Shown: positions 37,590 through 46,735, counted from the stretch's first letter. The stretch: DNA of 58,640 bases from Candidatus Cloacimonadota bacterium (GCA_002742935.1 PDON01000070.1:1-58640); one strand, 5' to 3'. Notes: generated from the letters alone by a model not told the origin. Numbers and translations: made by a program.

Positions 37590-38402
37590 TTAAGAGTTAT
37601 TTTCATTCTTGATATGAACATCTCTCTGTGGGTAAGGTATACTTATACCGTTCTCATCAAAAGCAATCTTAATCTTTTCGTGTAGATCAAAGAATAGAGG
37701 CCAGTAGTTTTCAGTTTTTGTCCATGGTCTAACAACAAAATTAACACTACTATCAGCTAACTCAGATACACCAATAGTACACTCAGGATTCTTAAGAATT
37801 CTTTCATCAGCTTCAATAACCTCTGTAAGTATCTTTCTAACTTTCTTTAAGTCATCTTCATAACTTACACCAATAAGAAGATCAACCCTTCTAACAGGCT
37901 TAACAGAATAGTTAACTATATTTCCACTAATAACTTTTCCATTAGGAATAAGAATCTCTTTGTTATCAGGAGATTTAATCTGTGTACTGAAAATATGAAT
38001 CTCTTCAACAGTTCCTTTTTCTCCACCTATCTCAACAAAGTGACCAACCTTGAAAGGACGCAAGATTATTAACAAAATACCGGAAGCAAAGTTTGAAAGA
38101 GAACCTTGAAGAGCAAGACCAACTGCCAAACCTGCTGAAGCTATAATAGCTGCGAAAGATGTTGTATTAACACTCATCTTTTCAAGAGCTGCCATTATAA
38201 CAATGATTAAAAGAACAATGTAAACAAGTTTTTTCACGAATTGTACGATTATGGTATCCATCTTTTTCTTTTCCATAATCCTACCAACAAAGTTTGAAAT
38301 AATTCTAGCAACAAACTTACCTACAATAAAGATAACAATCGCCAATAGAAGCGGTAAAGCATACTGCTCTATGTATGGCATGAACTCTTTAATTTTTTCC
38401 AT
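37590..38402 (-). CDS. mscS: Small-conductance mechanosensitive channel (MscS family)
   Basis: A 270-residue protein with three N-terminal transmembrane helices, then the pore-lining TM3 and beta domain. Family marks are GLAVGLALQGSLSNFASGI, then RPFKVGHFVEIGGEKGTVEEI, and IPNGKVISGNIVNYS. MscS opens under membrane tension in hypo-osmotic shock and releases solutes. The ATG has AGGAGG 4 nt upstream. It is transcribed convergently with cheB and is monocistronic. The length is close to E. coli MscS (286). Confidence 0.95.
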   Translation of the reverse strand: MEKIKEFMPYIEQYALPLLLAIVIFIVGKFVARIISNFVGRIMEKKKMDTIIVQFVKKLVYIVLLIIVIMAALEKMSVNTTSFAAIIASAGLAVGLALQGSLSNFASGILLIILRPFKVGHFVEIGGEKGTVEEIHIFSTQIKSPDNKEILIPNGKVISGNIVNYSVKPVRRVDLLIGVSYEDDLKKVRKILTEVIEADERILKNPECTIGVSELADSSVNFVVRPWTKTENYWPLFFDLHEKIKIAFDENGISIPYPQRDVHIKNENNS

Positions 38403-38751
38403 AATTCCTCCTTAAATTTAGGTTTCAATTCTTCTAATTTATTTACCTTTCTAACTCCATAAATGAAGAGAAATTTCATCTAACAAAGAAAAGTAAAAAA
38501 TAAATTTAATACTACTCAATTAATCCCACACAACCACCCAAAGGTTATGAAAGACAAGATAGCTTAAAATATTATTTAGAATCTTCTTCTAAAACTTAAT
38601 AAAGAAACTTTATAAAAGCAAAGATATTTTTTAAAACAACTTCTTTTTAACGAGTATTACACTCATTTTTAGTTATGTAAACAGATTGTATAAGATGTTT
38701 ATTTTAAAAGATCTACAAAAGATAAAAATATTTAATTTATAATAAAAAAAA
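38403..38751. other. Intergenic region upstream of mscS, no gene seen
   Basis: About 350 bases, strongly AT-rich, between the mtaB stop and the mscS start. No ORF with a Shine-Dalgarno, no tRNA and no strong hairpin is visible. Confidence 0.5.
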
Positions 38752-40038
38752 TTAACTAACGGTTTTACCTATAAGATAATTATCATAAAATTTAGCTATC
38801 TTAACTTTGTAAATACCATTTTCTTTAATAAAGCTTTCACTACTTATTTTTACCGGAGAGTAGTTTTCACTATGCCCTATTGAAAACAGATCACCTCTTT
38901 TCTCAATCAGAACCTCTAAATTTTTACCGATCATAGACCTGTAAAAATCTTCCCTTTTCTTATCTGAAACAGTTCTAAGTATAAGAGACCTTCTCTCTAT
39001 CTCTCTTTTGGATATTTTACCGTCAAGTTTTCTTGAAACTGCTCTTGGTCTGTCTGAGTATGAGAATATATGAGCATAGGTTATATTTGATTCTTTGAGA
39101 TAAGAGAGGTTCTCATTAAACTCCTCTTCTGTTTCTCCCGGAAATCCTGTTATAATATCTGTGGAGATCATAATATCTTCTCTTTTTGACAATCTATTTA
39201 TAAGATTATCAAAAAACTCTTTGGTATACCTTCTACCCATTCTTTTTAGTACCCTGCTACTACTATTCTGCAGAGGTATATGTAGATGATTACAGATTCT
39301 GTTATTATTGATAATTAGTTCTATTAACTTATGAGAAAAACACCAAGGCTCAACACTTGAAATTCTTAATCTAAAACCCTCTACCTCCAACATCTTAACA
39401 ATAACATCATGAAGATCATTACCTTCATAACTGTAAGAACCAAGATCTATTCCTGATATAACAATCTCTTTATATCCATTATTAACAAGATTTTTTGTAT
39501 CCTCAATAACCGACTCTAAAGGTTTAGATCTACTCTTTCCTCTAGCTTTTGGAATGGTACAATAGGTACAAAAATTGTTGCATCCATCTTGGATTTTTAA
39601 AAAAGCTCTTGTGTGGGCATGAAATGAGTTTATATGATAATCTTTAAATGTAGGTTCCTTTGTTTCTTCAATAACTATTTCGGGGGTTTCTCTCTTTTCT
39701 CTAATAGTTAAAATTTTTTCAACAGCTGAAAATTTATTATCACTACCAAGTATAAGATCTATTCCCGGTAATTTACTTACCTTCTCAGGTTCCAACTCAG
39801 TAAAGCACCCTACAGCAACAACTTTAGCCTTAGGATTTACTCTATTAACCTTTCTTATAAAGCTTTGAAACTTTGAATCTGCCTTATGAGTAACCGTACA
39901 GGAGTTAATAACAATTATATCTGAATCAGACCAGTTATTTGTTATTAAATAACCCTTCTCTTTGAATTGATTTTTAATAACTTCAGAATCAAAAATATTT
40001 ATCTTACAACCAAAAGTATGAACATTAACTTTTTCCAT
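38752..40038 (-). CDS. mtaB: tRNA methylthiotransferase MtaB (t6A37 to ms2t6A37)
   Basis: A 428-residue radical-SAM methylthiotransferase. The N-terminal UPF0004 domain has Cys11 (VHTFGCKIN), Cys in INSCTVTHKADS and Cys in VAVGCFTE, which hold the auxiliary FeS cluster. The radical SAM motif CNNFCTYCTIPKARGKSRS follows, and a C-terminal TRAM domain ends the protein. The VTHKAD motif favours MtaB over MiaB. It adds a methylthio group to t6A at tRNA position 37. The start has AAAGG 5 nt upstream. No neighbour links it to a specific pathway. Confidence 0.92.
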   Translation of the reverse strand: MEKVNVHTFGCKINIFDSEVIKNQFKEKGYLITNNWSDSDIIVINSCTVTHKADSKFQSFIRKVNRVNPKAKVVAVGCFTELEPEKVSKLPGIDLILGSDNKFSAVEKILTIREKRETPEIVIEETKEPTFKDYHINSFHAHTRAFLKIQDGCNNFCTYCTIPKARGKSRSKPLESVIEDTKNLVNNGYKEIVISGIDLGSYSYEGNDLHDVIVKMLEVEGFRLRISSVEPWCFSHKLIELIINNNRICNHLHIPLQNSSSRVLKRMGRRYTKEFFDNLINRLSKREDIMISTDIITGFPGETEEEFNENLSYLKESNITYAHIFSYSDRPRAVSRKLDGKISKREIERRSLILRTVSDKKREDFYRSMIGKNLEVLIEKRGDLFSIGHSENYSPVKISSESFIKENGIYKVKIAKFYDNYLIGKTVS

Positions 40039-40343
40039 TTTAACCTTTATCCCAACTTTTATAACAGAGTAATTCTAAATAAAGAAATACACAAATAAAA
40101 ATACTAAAATCATAATTCTAAATGAGTCTCTTATTTAGGGTCTGTCGAAAAAATTAAAAACTTCAGAAGTTACAACAAGTGTGCTTTAATATTATGAGGT
40201 GTAGGGAAGTTCGGCTCCCCTACACTTAGATTAATAATATCAACACCTTTTGTTTTAATCTTATTTGCTTTAGCAGGAATTTATAAGGTTTGAGATAAAC
40301 TTAGCTTGTAGTTTCTATCAGCTAGTTTCTTCATAAATTCTTA
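40039..40343. other. Intergenic region with a stem-loop
   Basis: About 305 bases between pta and mtaB, both on the minus strand. The one clear feature is the stem-loop at 40199-40225. No ORF or tRNA is seen. Confidence 0.5.
40199..40225. repeat. GC-rich stem-loop GTGTAGGG/CCCTACAC
   Basis: GTGTAGGG pairs with CCCTACAC. A further two pairs and a TTCGG loop give an 11-bp stem with one mismatch. It has no flanking T-run, so it is not a standard terminator. It stands out in AT-rich DNA and may be an RNA-stability element or a palindromic repeat. Confidence 0.6.
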
Positions 40344-41327
40344 CTAATTTGCCATTAAACTACAAACTGCACTAGTATTTACAATATCTTCGCTACTACA
40401 ACCTCTTGAAAGATCAAATGATGGCAGAGCTAAACCTTGAACAAAAGGACCTATAGCCTCAGCTTCCCCCAATCTTTGTGTTAATTTGTATCCAATATTT
40501 CCGGCGTTAAGATCAGGGAAGATAAGAACATTTGCTTTACCGGCAACATCACTTTCAGGAGCTTTCTTTTTACCTACAGATTCAACAATTGCAGCATCAA
40601 GTTGCAACTCACCATCAACCTTTAGTTCAGGAGCGTTCTCTTTTACGATTTTTGTAGCTTCAACAACTTTATTAACCATAGGATTGTTTCCTCCACTGCC
40701 TTTAGTAGAGAATGAGAGCATAGCTACAGTAGGCTCCTCTCCCATAATCTTTCTATATGTATCCGCAGTACTAATTGCTATTGATGCTAAACCTTCAGCA
40801 TCAGGATCAGGAACTAAAGCACAATCTGAGAAAAATTTAACATCACCACTTGGCATAATCATCATAAATGTTGAGGAAACAAGTTTAGTTCCTTTAGCAA
40901 CACCAATAACTTGCAGGCAAGATCTCATCACATCTCCGGTTGTTGAATGAGCACCTGCTACACAACCATCGGCTCTTCCGGTTTTTACCATAAGGTTTCC
41001 AAAGAAAAGGTAGTTTTTTACAATCTCCATAGACTGCTCTAAAGTGATACCTTTGTGTTTTCTCAGTTCAAAAAACTTGTTTGCAAACTCATCTATCCAC
41101 TCACTCTCAAGAGGATTTATTATCTCTATGCCCCTTAAACACACACCTTTTTTTATAGCAATATCTTCAATAACAGATTTCTCTCCAAGAAGAGTAACCT
41201 TACAAATCTTTTCAGTTGAAAGTTTAGATGCTGCTACAACCATTCTTTCATCAAAACCTTCGGGAAGAACAATATGTCTTTCCCTTTTTTGAGCTTTTTC
41301 AATAATCTGCTCCATAATGTTTACCAT
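40344..41327 (-). CDS. pta: Phosphate acetyltransferase
   Basis: A 327-residue Pta core (PTA_PTB family), close to the usual length of about 325-335. Marks are IVLPEGFDERM near the N-terminus, VAGAHSTTGDVMRSCLQVIG, MLSFSTKGSGGNP-like MLSFSTKGSGGNNP, and FPDLNAGNIGYKLTQRL. It interconverts acetyl-CoA and acetyl phosphate with acetate kinase. The ATG at 41327 has GGGG about 6 nt upstream; a longer reading to 41393 includes an implausible N-terminus. No ackA is in the window. Confidence 0.94.
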   Translation of the reverse strand: MVNIMEQIIEKAQKRERHIVLPEGFDERMVVAASKLSTEKICKVTLLGEKSVIEDIAIKKGVCLRGIEIINPLESEWIDEFANKFFELRKHKGITLEQSMEIVKNYLFFGNLMVKTGRADGCVAGAHSTTGDVMRSCLQVIGVAKGTKLVSSTFMMIMPSGDVKFFSDCALVPDPDAEGLASIAISTADTYRKIMGEEPTVAMLSFSTKGSGGNNPMVNKVVEATKIVKENAPELKVDGELQLDAAIVESVGKKKAPESDVAGKANVLIFPDLNAGNIGYKLTQRLGEAEAIGPFVQGLALPSFDLSRGCSSEDIVNTSAVCSLMAN

Positions 41328-41554
41328 TTTAAACCCCGCTTTTAAATTGTTTTTGTAAAGAGTTAAAATATCTCTAAAAATGATAAATATCAAGTTGTTT
41401 TTAATTCCAAACTACATGGAAATTACAATGCAAACCAAAAGCCCACAACCCATTGCTAAAAGGTACTTATTATGATAAATAAAAATATTTCCTATACTAC
41501 TATAGATACCTTTAGAGAGTTATTGCTTCTAGATCATTTATGCTTAATATCAGA

Positions 41555-42904
41555 TTAAAAGAGATCCAACAATTCATATATGGATTTTATTACAACTATA
41601 TTTTCATCTCTATAGTTTTCTTTAAATTCTATTTCCGGCGTATATATATTCTTGAATCCAAGTTTTATAGCTTCTTTTATTCTCTTTTCCATAGAGGTAA
41701 CTGCTCTAACTTCTCCAGCAAGACCAATCTCACCAATGAAGAGAGATTTTTCCATAACTGTTTTATCTGTAAATGATGATATAAGAGCAACAGCAACCCC
41801 TAAATCAACACCTGAATCATCAACTTTAACACCTCCGGTAATATTTAGAAAGAGATCTCCTGAACCAATCATTATCCCTCCCCTTTTTTCCAGAACAGCA
41901 ACAATCTTTGCAAGTTTTCTATTATCATAGCCAACACAATTTCTCTGAGGAGTACCAAAGCTTGATGTTGTTGCAAGAGCTTGAACCTCAATTATCAAGG
42001 GTCTTGAACCCTCCAAAGTTACAGTAAAAGCCGATCCTGATCTTGTTATTCCAATACTGTCTATAAAGTATGATGAAGGATCATTTACCTCAACCATTCC
42101 ACTATCTCTCATCTCAAATAAGCCACTTTCATTGGTAGAACCAAAACGGTTCTTTACAGATCTTAAAATTCTAAAATTTCTATATCTGTCACCTTCAAGA
42201 TATAAAACAGTGTCAACCATATGCTCTAAAACCTTAGGACCTGCAATAGTTCCATCTTTTGTAACATGCCCAATCATTATAACCGGAATATTTAATTTTT
42301 TAGCTATTGAGGTAAGGATCATTGTAGATTCTCTAAGTTGTGCCAAAGATCCCGGAAAATTATCCACCCTGTTTGAAAAAACGGTCTGAATAGAATCTAC
42401 AATTATAAGATCACTATTTACATTGTTAATATACTTTACAAATGAGTTAAGTTCAGTGTCCGGGTAGAGTACTATTCTATCTGTATCTATTCCAAGCCTG
42501 TTAGCTCTTAACCCAATCTGCTCGGGGTTTTCTTCACCACAAATATATGTAATCTTTTCCAAACTATTTATAAGCTTTGAGGCAATTTGTATCATTAGCG
42601 TAGACTTTCCAATACCCGGATCGCCACCAATCAAAACAACCATACCATTTACAAGACCGCCACCAACAACTCTATCAAACTCCTCAACTCCACATATAAT
42701 TCTTTTAGTTTTAGAGCCAGAGGTTTTATTTAAAGGAACAGGATCTTTAAGTGTTGAAGGATCTGTATATACTTGAGAAGTGATTTTACTCTCTTTAAAC
42801 TCCTTAAAACTATCCCACTTACCACAAGAGGGGCATTTACCCATCCATTTTGGTGTATCATAACCACAAGAATCACATAGAAAATATTTTTTATCTTTTG
42901 CCAT
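41555..42904 (-). CDS. radA: DNA repair protein RadA/Sms
   Basis: A 449-residue RadA. A C4 zinc finger (C10, C13, C24, C27) comes first, then a RecA-like ATPase with Walker A GDPGIGKS (94-101) and the RadA motif KNRFGSTNE, then a C-terminal Lon-like domain. RadA acts as a hexameric helicase in branch migration during recombination repair. The start ATG has AAGG about 8 nt upstream. The downstream end abuts no gene, and yqgF lies just upstream on the same strand. Confidence 0.96.
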   Translation of the reverse strand: MAKDKKYFLCDSCGYDTPKWMGKCPSCGKWDSFKEFKESKITSQVYTDPSTLKDPVPLNKTSGSKTKRIICGVEEFDRVVGGGLVNGMVVLIGGDPGIGKSTLMIQIASKLINSLEKITYICGEENPEQIGLRANRLGIDTDRIVLYPDTELNSFVKYINNVNSDLIIVDSIQTVFSNRVDNFPGSLAQLRESTMILTSIAKKLNIPVIMIGHVTKDGTIAGPKVLEHMVDTVLYLEGDRYRNFRILRSVKNRFGSTNESGLFEMRDSGMVEVNDPSSYFIDSIGITRSGSAFTVTLEGSRPLIIEVQALATTSSFGTPQRNCVGYDNRKLAKIVAVLEKRGGIMIGSGDLFLNITGGVKVDDSGVDLGVAVALISSFTDKTVMEKSLFIGEIGLAGEVRAVTSMEKRIKEAIKLGFKNIYTPEIEFKENYRDENIVVIKSIYELLDLF

Positions 42905-42931
42905 AAAATTTCCTTAAAATTAAGGTTTTAT

Positions 42932-43345
42932 TTAAAATTTGATTGAGTTGAGATAATCTTTCAATATTAAAGAAGCAGCTATCATATCAACCATCTCTTT
43001 ATTATGACCTGATTTCTTCTTCATCTTGTGCATAATTTTTTTTGCTTCCTCAGATGTAAAACTCTCATCTACCAAATGAACAATAACACCTGTAGATCTC
43101 AACATTTCACAAAACTTTTCAACCTCTTCAGTTTTTTTTGTTTTGTTTCCTGAAAGTCCCATTGGATGCCCTAAAACAATCTCATCGGCATCATATTCTT
43201 TCATTAAATCTAAAATATCTTTTACTAAGGCTTTATCACTCTTATAAGGAATTGTCGCGTGGGGTGAGGAGATTATCCTCATAGGATCACTCATTGCTAT
43301 ACCTACTCTCACAGTTCCATAATCTATACCTAAAACTCTACCCAT
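42932..43345 (-). CDS. yqgF: Holliday junction resolvase-like / pre-16S rRNA nuclease YqgF
   Basis: A 137-residue RNase H-fold protein with the GIDYGTVRVGIAMSD signature, the mid-motif EIVLGHPMGLSG, and VDESFTSEEA near the end. It is an essential nuclease in many bacteria and processes 16S rRNA ends. I start it at the ATG at 43345. GGAG lies about 11 nt upstream, a little far; a longer reading to 43405 adds an unlikely leader. It is 28 nt upstream of radA and probably cotranscribed. Confidence 0.9.
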   Translation of the reverse strand: MGRVLGIDYGTVRVGIAMSDPMRIISSPHATIPYKSDKALVKDILDLMKEYDADEIVLGHPMGLSGNKTKKTEEVEKFCEMLRSTGVIVHLVDESFTSEEAKKIMHKMKKKSGHNKEMVDMIAASLILKDYLNSIKF

Positions 43346-43478
43346 TATAAATAACTCTCCTTTAAAATAGTATCTAAATTCAAAATAAACTTTAGACCTA
43401 ATCAATGTTAAATTTAGAGAACAACAGAATAATAAAACATAGAATTATAAAAAAATACACTTTTTTCAAATAAAAAAT

Positions 43479-43506
43479 TAAAGTTCCTAATATTTCTTTC
43501 CGATAA
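43479..43506 (+). promoter_or_regulatory. Sigma-28 (FliA) promoter of the flagellin gene
   Basis: TAAAGTTC at 43479-43486 and TCCGATAA at 43499-43506, with 12 nt between. The FliA consensus is TAAAGTTT-N11-GCCGATAA. The match differs at one base in each element and by one in the spacer. A transcript would start near 43513, about 50 nt before the flagellin ATG. Confidence 0.75.
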
Positions 43507-43562
43507 TAGCTATTGAGAAATTGAAAAGAGTTGTGAAATTGCGTAAAAATTAGGAGGATATC

Positions 43563-44447
43563 ATGAGTACACGTATCAACCACAATATCCTGTCTCAGAC
43601 CGCCCGAAGGAATATAGGTCAAGCCCAGCTTGATTTAGATAGGTCCGTTAATAGGCTGTCATCAGGACTTAGAATTAATAATTCTTGGGATGATGCTGCA
43701 GGTTTAGCAGTATCTGAAAAGTTTAGAGCCCAAATTTCAGGTATGGTTGAAGCGGAAAGAAACGCCAACTATAACATTAACCTTTTAGCAACAGCAGAAG
43801 GTTCTCTTCAAGTAATTGACGAAAAACTTGTTAGAATGAGATCTCTTGCTATCGAATCTTCAAACGGAGCTCTCACTTCAAGTGACAGAGAGTTTTTGGA
43901 TGTTGAGTTCCAGCAACTAAAATCTGAAATAACAAGGATTGCAAATGTTACTAACTACAATAACACCTCTCTTATTGATGGTAGTTTATCAAGTAGTGAT
44001 GCTAACGCTAAAAAAGGTAACATGTCAAGCTTAGAACATGACGGAAGGAATCTAAAGTTCCATATTGGAGCTAACAATGAAGTAGGAGAAGATTACTACT
44101 ATGTTAATATTGCCGGTGCAAGAGCCGAAGATTTAGGTTTAAAGGATGCGGCAATTACTAACACGGCCAATGCTCAAGGTGCCATAGATATATTGGATTC
44201 TGCTATCCAGTCAAAAGATACAACAAGAGCTTTCATCGGTGCCCTCGTTGAAAGACTTCAAAACAATGTTCTTCAGCTCCAAATTTCCCACGAAAATGCT
44301 CAAGCCTCAGAAAGTCAAATTAGGGATGCCGATATAGCATCTGAAATGAGTGACTTTACTAGAGCGCAAATTCTTTTCAACTCCGGTATTTCAATGCTTT
44401 CTCAGGCAAACCAGATGCCTAATATGGTTGCACAACTAATAGGATAA
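43563..44447 (+). CDS. Flagellin
   Basis: A 294-residue flagellin with the conserved D0/D1 termini: INHNILSQTARRNIGQAQ, then SVNRLSSGLRINNSWDDAAG, and the C-terminus QIRDADIASEMSDFTRAQIL followed by SMLSQANQMP. The middle is short, so there is little or no D2/D3. It builds the flagellar filament after export through the flagellar type III apparatus. The ATG has AGGAGG 5 nt upstream, an unusually strong site fitting high expression. A sigma-28 promoter precedes it and a terminator follows it, so it is its own transcription unit. Confidence 0.95.
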   Translation: MSTRINHNILSQTARRNIGQAQLDLDRSVNRLSSGLRINNSWDDAAGLAVSEKFRAQISGMVEAERNANYNINLLATAEGSLQVIDEKLVRMRSLAIESSNGALTSSDREFLDVEFQQLKSEITRIANVTNYNNTSLIDGSLSSSDANAKKGNMSSLEHDGRNLKFHIGANNEVGEDYYYVNIAGARAEDLGLKDAAITNTANAQGAIDILDSAIQSKDTTRAFIGALVERLQNNVLQLQISHENAQASESQIRDADIASEMSDFTRAQILFNSGISMLSQANQMPNMVAQLIG

Positions 44448-44457
44448 TCAACTATTA

Positions 44458-44490
44458 GCCGAGGGTTTTTATTGCCCTCGGTTGTTTTAT
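44458..44490 (+). terminator. Rho-independent terminator after the flagellin gene
   Basis: CCGAGGG pairs with CCCTCGG around a 9-base loop and is followed by TTGTTTTATTTT. It lies 12 nt after the flagellin stop codon. Confidence 0.88.
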
Positions 44491-44517
44491 TTTCTTAATT
44501 TAACTATGGAGAAAATG

Positions 44518-44907
44518 ATGGCTTTAATGGCAAATCCTTATAACAAATATGTTGAAAACAAAGTAAACCATACCACTAAAGGAAATCTTTTAATAATGGT
44601 TTATGATAGTGCTATTAGAAATATTAAAGAGGCTCAATTACATATGGAGTCAAACAATATACCTAAAAAAGCTGAAGCCATTAATGTAGCTTATAAAGCT
44701 GTTTCCGAACTATTGGTTTCCTTAGATTTTAATTTTGGTGGAGATATCCCAAAAAATTTAAGTAGAATTTATAACTATATACTCAGGGAGATTACATCTT
44801 CCAATGTATCAAACGAGGCATCAAAGTTAGATGCACCGTTAAAAATTTTAAAAGATCTTAAATCTACTTGGCTTGAAGTTATTAAAATTGAGAATAACAA
44901 AAAGTAA
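44518..44907 (+). CDS. fliS: Flagellar secretion chaperone FliS
   Basis: A 129-residue FliS-like protein starting MALMANPYNKYVENK. GGAG sits 6 nt upstream of the second of two adjacent ATGs. NKYVENKVNHTTKGNLLIMV followed by YDSAIRNIKEA is the FliS N-terminal pattern; the rest is helical. FliS binds the flagellin C-terminus in the cytoplasm and stops early polymerisation before export. It directly follows the flagellin gene, the usual partner order. Confidence 0.88.
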   Translation: MALMANPYNKYVENKVNHTTKGNLLIMVYDSAIRNIKEAQLHMESNNIPKKAEAINVAYKAVSELLVSLDFNFGGDIPKNLSRIYNYILREITSSNVSNEASKLDAPLKILKDLKSTWLEVIKIENNKK

Positions 44908-44940
44908 AAGCAGTAGATAGTTTTGTTGGGGGGTACAGAT

Positions 44941-45414
44941 ATGCAGATAAATAAAGTTTTAGGAATTAGAAATATTCAGTTTGAAAAAACTGCCCCTACA
45001 AATAAAAGCTCTGAAAAGGGTAAAAGTAGTGCTATTGATAAGAGTGACAATTTAAAATTGTCGATAGATGGAGAAAGATTACACAAACTTTCTGTAAAAA
45101 CGAACGATCTGATAAATCAAATTGACAGGATAGAGTCCCAAAAACTAGAATCTATTAAAAACAGGTTAAATTCAGGTTACTATAACAATGATTTAGTTAT
45201 AGACAAGATGGCAACAAATATGCTTAAACAGGATAGTTTAAAAGAGGTTCTGTTAGAGGATGAAAAAGATAGATTATTAGAAAACACTATTGATAACAAG
45301 AGAGAGAGAGAAGATAAAATAGAAATCATAAAAGAGGGTATTGATAATAATAGATATGAAAATGATAAAGTTTACAATAAGGTAGCAAAGAGAGTTATTG
45401 ATATATACACTTAA
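44941..45414 (+). CDS. FlgM-like anti-sigma-28 factor, with a duplicated sigma-binding motif
   Basis: A 157-residue mostly helical protein with a strong GGGGGG Shine-Dalgarno upstream of the ATG at 44941. The motif DNLKLSIDGERLHKL and IDRIESQKLESIKNRLNSGY with YNNDLVIDKMATNM (about 61-97) is a good FlgM C-terminal pattern: charged helix, SG-Y, then I-x-x-M/A. Near the end, REDKIEIIKEGIDNNRYEND and VYNKVAKRVI (about 122-156) repeats it. FlgM blocks sigma-28 (FliA) until the hook is complete. It lies two genes after a sigma-28-driven flagellin. FlgM is usually about 90-100 residues, so the length and second copy are unusual. A flagellar protein of another kind is possible. Confidence 0.6.
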   Translation: MQINKVLGIRNIQFEKTAPTNKSSEKGKSSAIDKSDNLKLSIDGERLHKLSVKTNDLINQIDRIESQKLESIKNRLNSGYYNNDLVIDKMATNMLKQDSLKEVLLEDEKDRLLENTIDNKREREDKIEIIKEGIDNNRYENDKVYNKVAKRVIDIYT

Positions 45415-45432
45415 AAACCTAGTTAAAAACAG

Positions 45433-45438
45433 TATAAT
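45433..45438 (+). promoter_or_regulatory. Candidate -10 box of the 45.5-46.7 kb gene pair
   Basis: A perfect TATAAT lies 39 nt upstream of the ATG at 45477, in a 62-base gap after the FlgM-like gene. The matching -35 region (ACTTAA area) is poor. It may start a separate transcript for the next two genes. Confidence 0.3.
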
Positions 45439-45476
45439 ATTTAGAATTTATAACAAACAACTTCACAGGAGAAAGT

Positions 45477-45698
45477 ATGAGTGCGAAATTGAATGATTCA
45501 AAATGGAAATCAATTTTTAGTGGAAACAATAACTTTAAGCTTGAAAACTTTTCTTTTTCAATGATGATTGGAAGATTATCTAGAAAGTTTAAAAAAGACC
45601 CTAGTTTATTAAAAGAGTGTATTGAAGAAGCAAATTCATTTTGCAGTAAATATGAGTCTATATTGGGAAATGATCTAGCTAAGTTGAAAAATGCATAA
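45477..45698 (+). CDS. Small protein of unknown function
   Basis: A 73-residue protein with a good AGGAG 8 nt upstream of the ATG. It is rich in Ser, Lys and Phe (KWKSIFSGNNNFKLENFSFS) and has a helical second half with two acidic/basic turns (KKDPSLLKECIEEANSFCSK). No signal peptide or membrane segment is visible. It lies 13 nt before the FIST-like gene, and the pair is likely an operon. I do not recognise a family. Confidence 0.7.
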   Translation: MSAKLNDSKWKSIFSGNNNFKLENFSFSMMIGRLSRKFKKDPSLLKECIEEANSFCSKYESILGNDLAKLKNA

Positions 45699-45710
45699 GG
45701 AGTAATAAGG

Positions 45711-46664
45711 ATGTTAAAAGATTTACAAACTACCGTAGCTTTAATTGAAGAAGGAAAAAATTTACTGTGTGCAGGTGATACTGACTTACTAAAACAACTT
45801 CCTAAAGGAAACTGGATTGGTGGCTCTACTCCATACTTTATGGGTCAAGAGGGTGGTAAAAAAAGTTTTGATAAAATATTCGTAACTGAATTACCAAATC
45901 TTGTAACTTTAGACAGTATAAAACTTTATGATACAAATAGTTTAAATAATATACCGAGTGATAGCAAAGAGAACGGTATTTCATTTCTATTAATTCCTGC
46001 TTTTTCTGATATTCATAAAGAATATGCTGAAAAGGCTCCTGAGATGGAGGGGCTTTTTGAGAAAAATATAGTTGGTTGGATTTCAGGATTTGACTTAGAG
46101 ACACAGAGTGTTGCTTCTGTTTTTAACGGAATAACCGGAGAAGAATATAAAGACAAAGCTGTTGTAATGCATACTTCTTTAGATTCTGATAAAACAGCAG
46201 AGATAAAAATAAAAAATATTTTTGAACAAGGTGATGGAGACACAATAACATTTTCTAAAAGTGGTTTTACTTGCAAAACCTGTTTTGTAAATGGTAAGGA
46301 AATGGATTTTGCCCAGTACATAAAAGATAACAATATAAGCACAAAACTTCCACTGGTAGCAGATTTTTTTGGAGCAACTGTAAATGCTTCATTTATGAGT
46401 ATTGAAGATGAGGTTAAACTATATGCACCAGTTTTTGACGCTATTGATTATAAGATTGCAAAACCTATAAATAATTATATGGAAGAGTTTAGCAAAATAG
46501 TCTCCCAAGATGAAAATATTGTTTTCTGTTGTAACTGTATACTAAACTACTTATACGGTAAATTGGAAAATAAGAAAACAGGATCTTTTACAGGACCTAT
46601 TACATTTGGAGAAATAGCATACCAATTACTTAATCAAACTTTAGTATATGTTACTATAAAATAG
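45711..46664 (+). CDS. FIST-domain-like conserved protein (possibly DUF6976)
   Basis: A 317-residue soluble protein. The N-terminus has AGDTDLLKQLPKGNWIGGST, then PYFMGQEGGKKS. The C-terminus has CNCILNYLYG and GSFTGPITFGEIAYQLLNQT. The last part recalls FIST_C sensor domains (small-ligand sensing), and the whole looks like a family I remember as DUF6976, but I cannot confirm either. It has GGAG about 9 nt upstream. It closes the flagellar cluster and is followed by a strong terminator. A signalling role near motility is inference. Confidence 0.65.
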   Translation: MLKDLQTTVALIEEGKNLLCAGDTDLLKQLPKGNWIGGSTPYFMGQEGGKKSFDKIFVTELPNLVTLDSIKLYDTNSLNNIPSDSKENGISFLLIPAFSDIHKEYAEKAPEMEGLFEKNIVGWISGFDLETQSVASVFNGITGEEYKDKAVVMHTSLDSDKTAEIKIKNIFEQGDGDTITFSKSGFTCKTCFVNGKEMDFAQYIKDNNISTKLPLVADFFGATVNASFMSIEDEVKLYAPVFDAIDYKIAKPINNYMEEFSKIVSQDENIVFCCNCILNYLYGKLENKKTGSFTGPITFGEIAYQLLNQTLVYVTIK

Positions 46665-46694
46665 TTAGAATCAAATTTAAACCTTAAAATATTT

Positions 46695-46735
46695 AACAAG
46701 AAAAAGAGAGATTCTCTCTTTTTCTTGTTTTTACT
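46695..46735. terminator. Rho-independent terminator after the FIST-like gene
   Basis: A long perfect inverted repeat: AACAAGAAAAAGAGAGA pairs with TCTCTCTTTTTCTTGTT, followed by T's. It lies 30 nt after the stop codon at 46664. The near-complete symmetry makes it a likely stop for both strands. Confidence 0.9.

Noticed and set aside
40199..40225. Terminator for pta or mtaB
   Set aside because: There is no T-run on either side of the stem, so it is listed as a stem-loop only.
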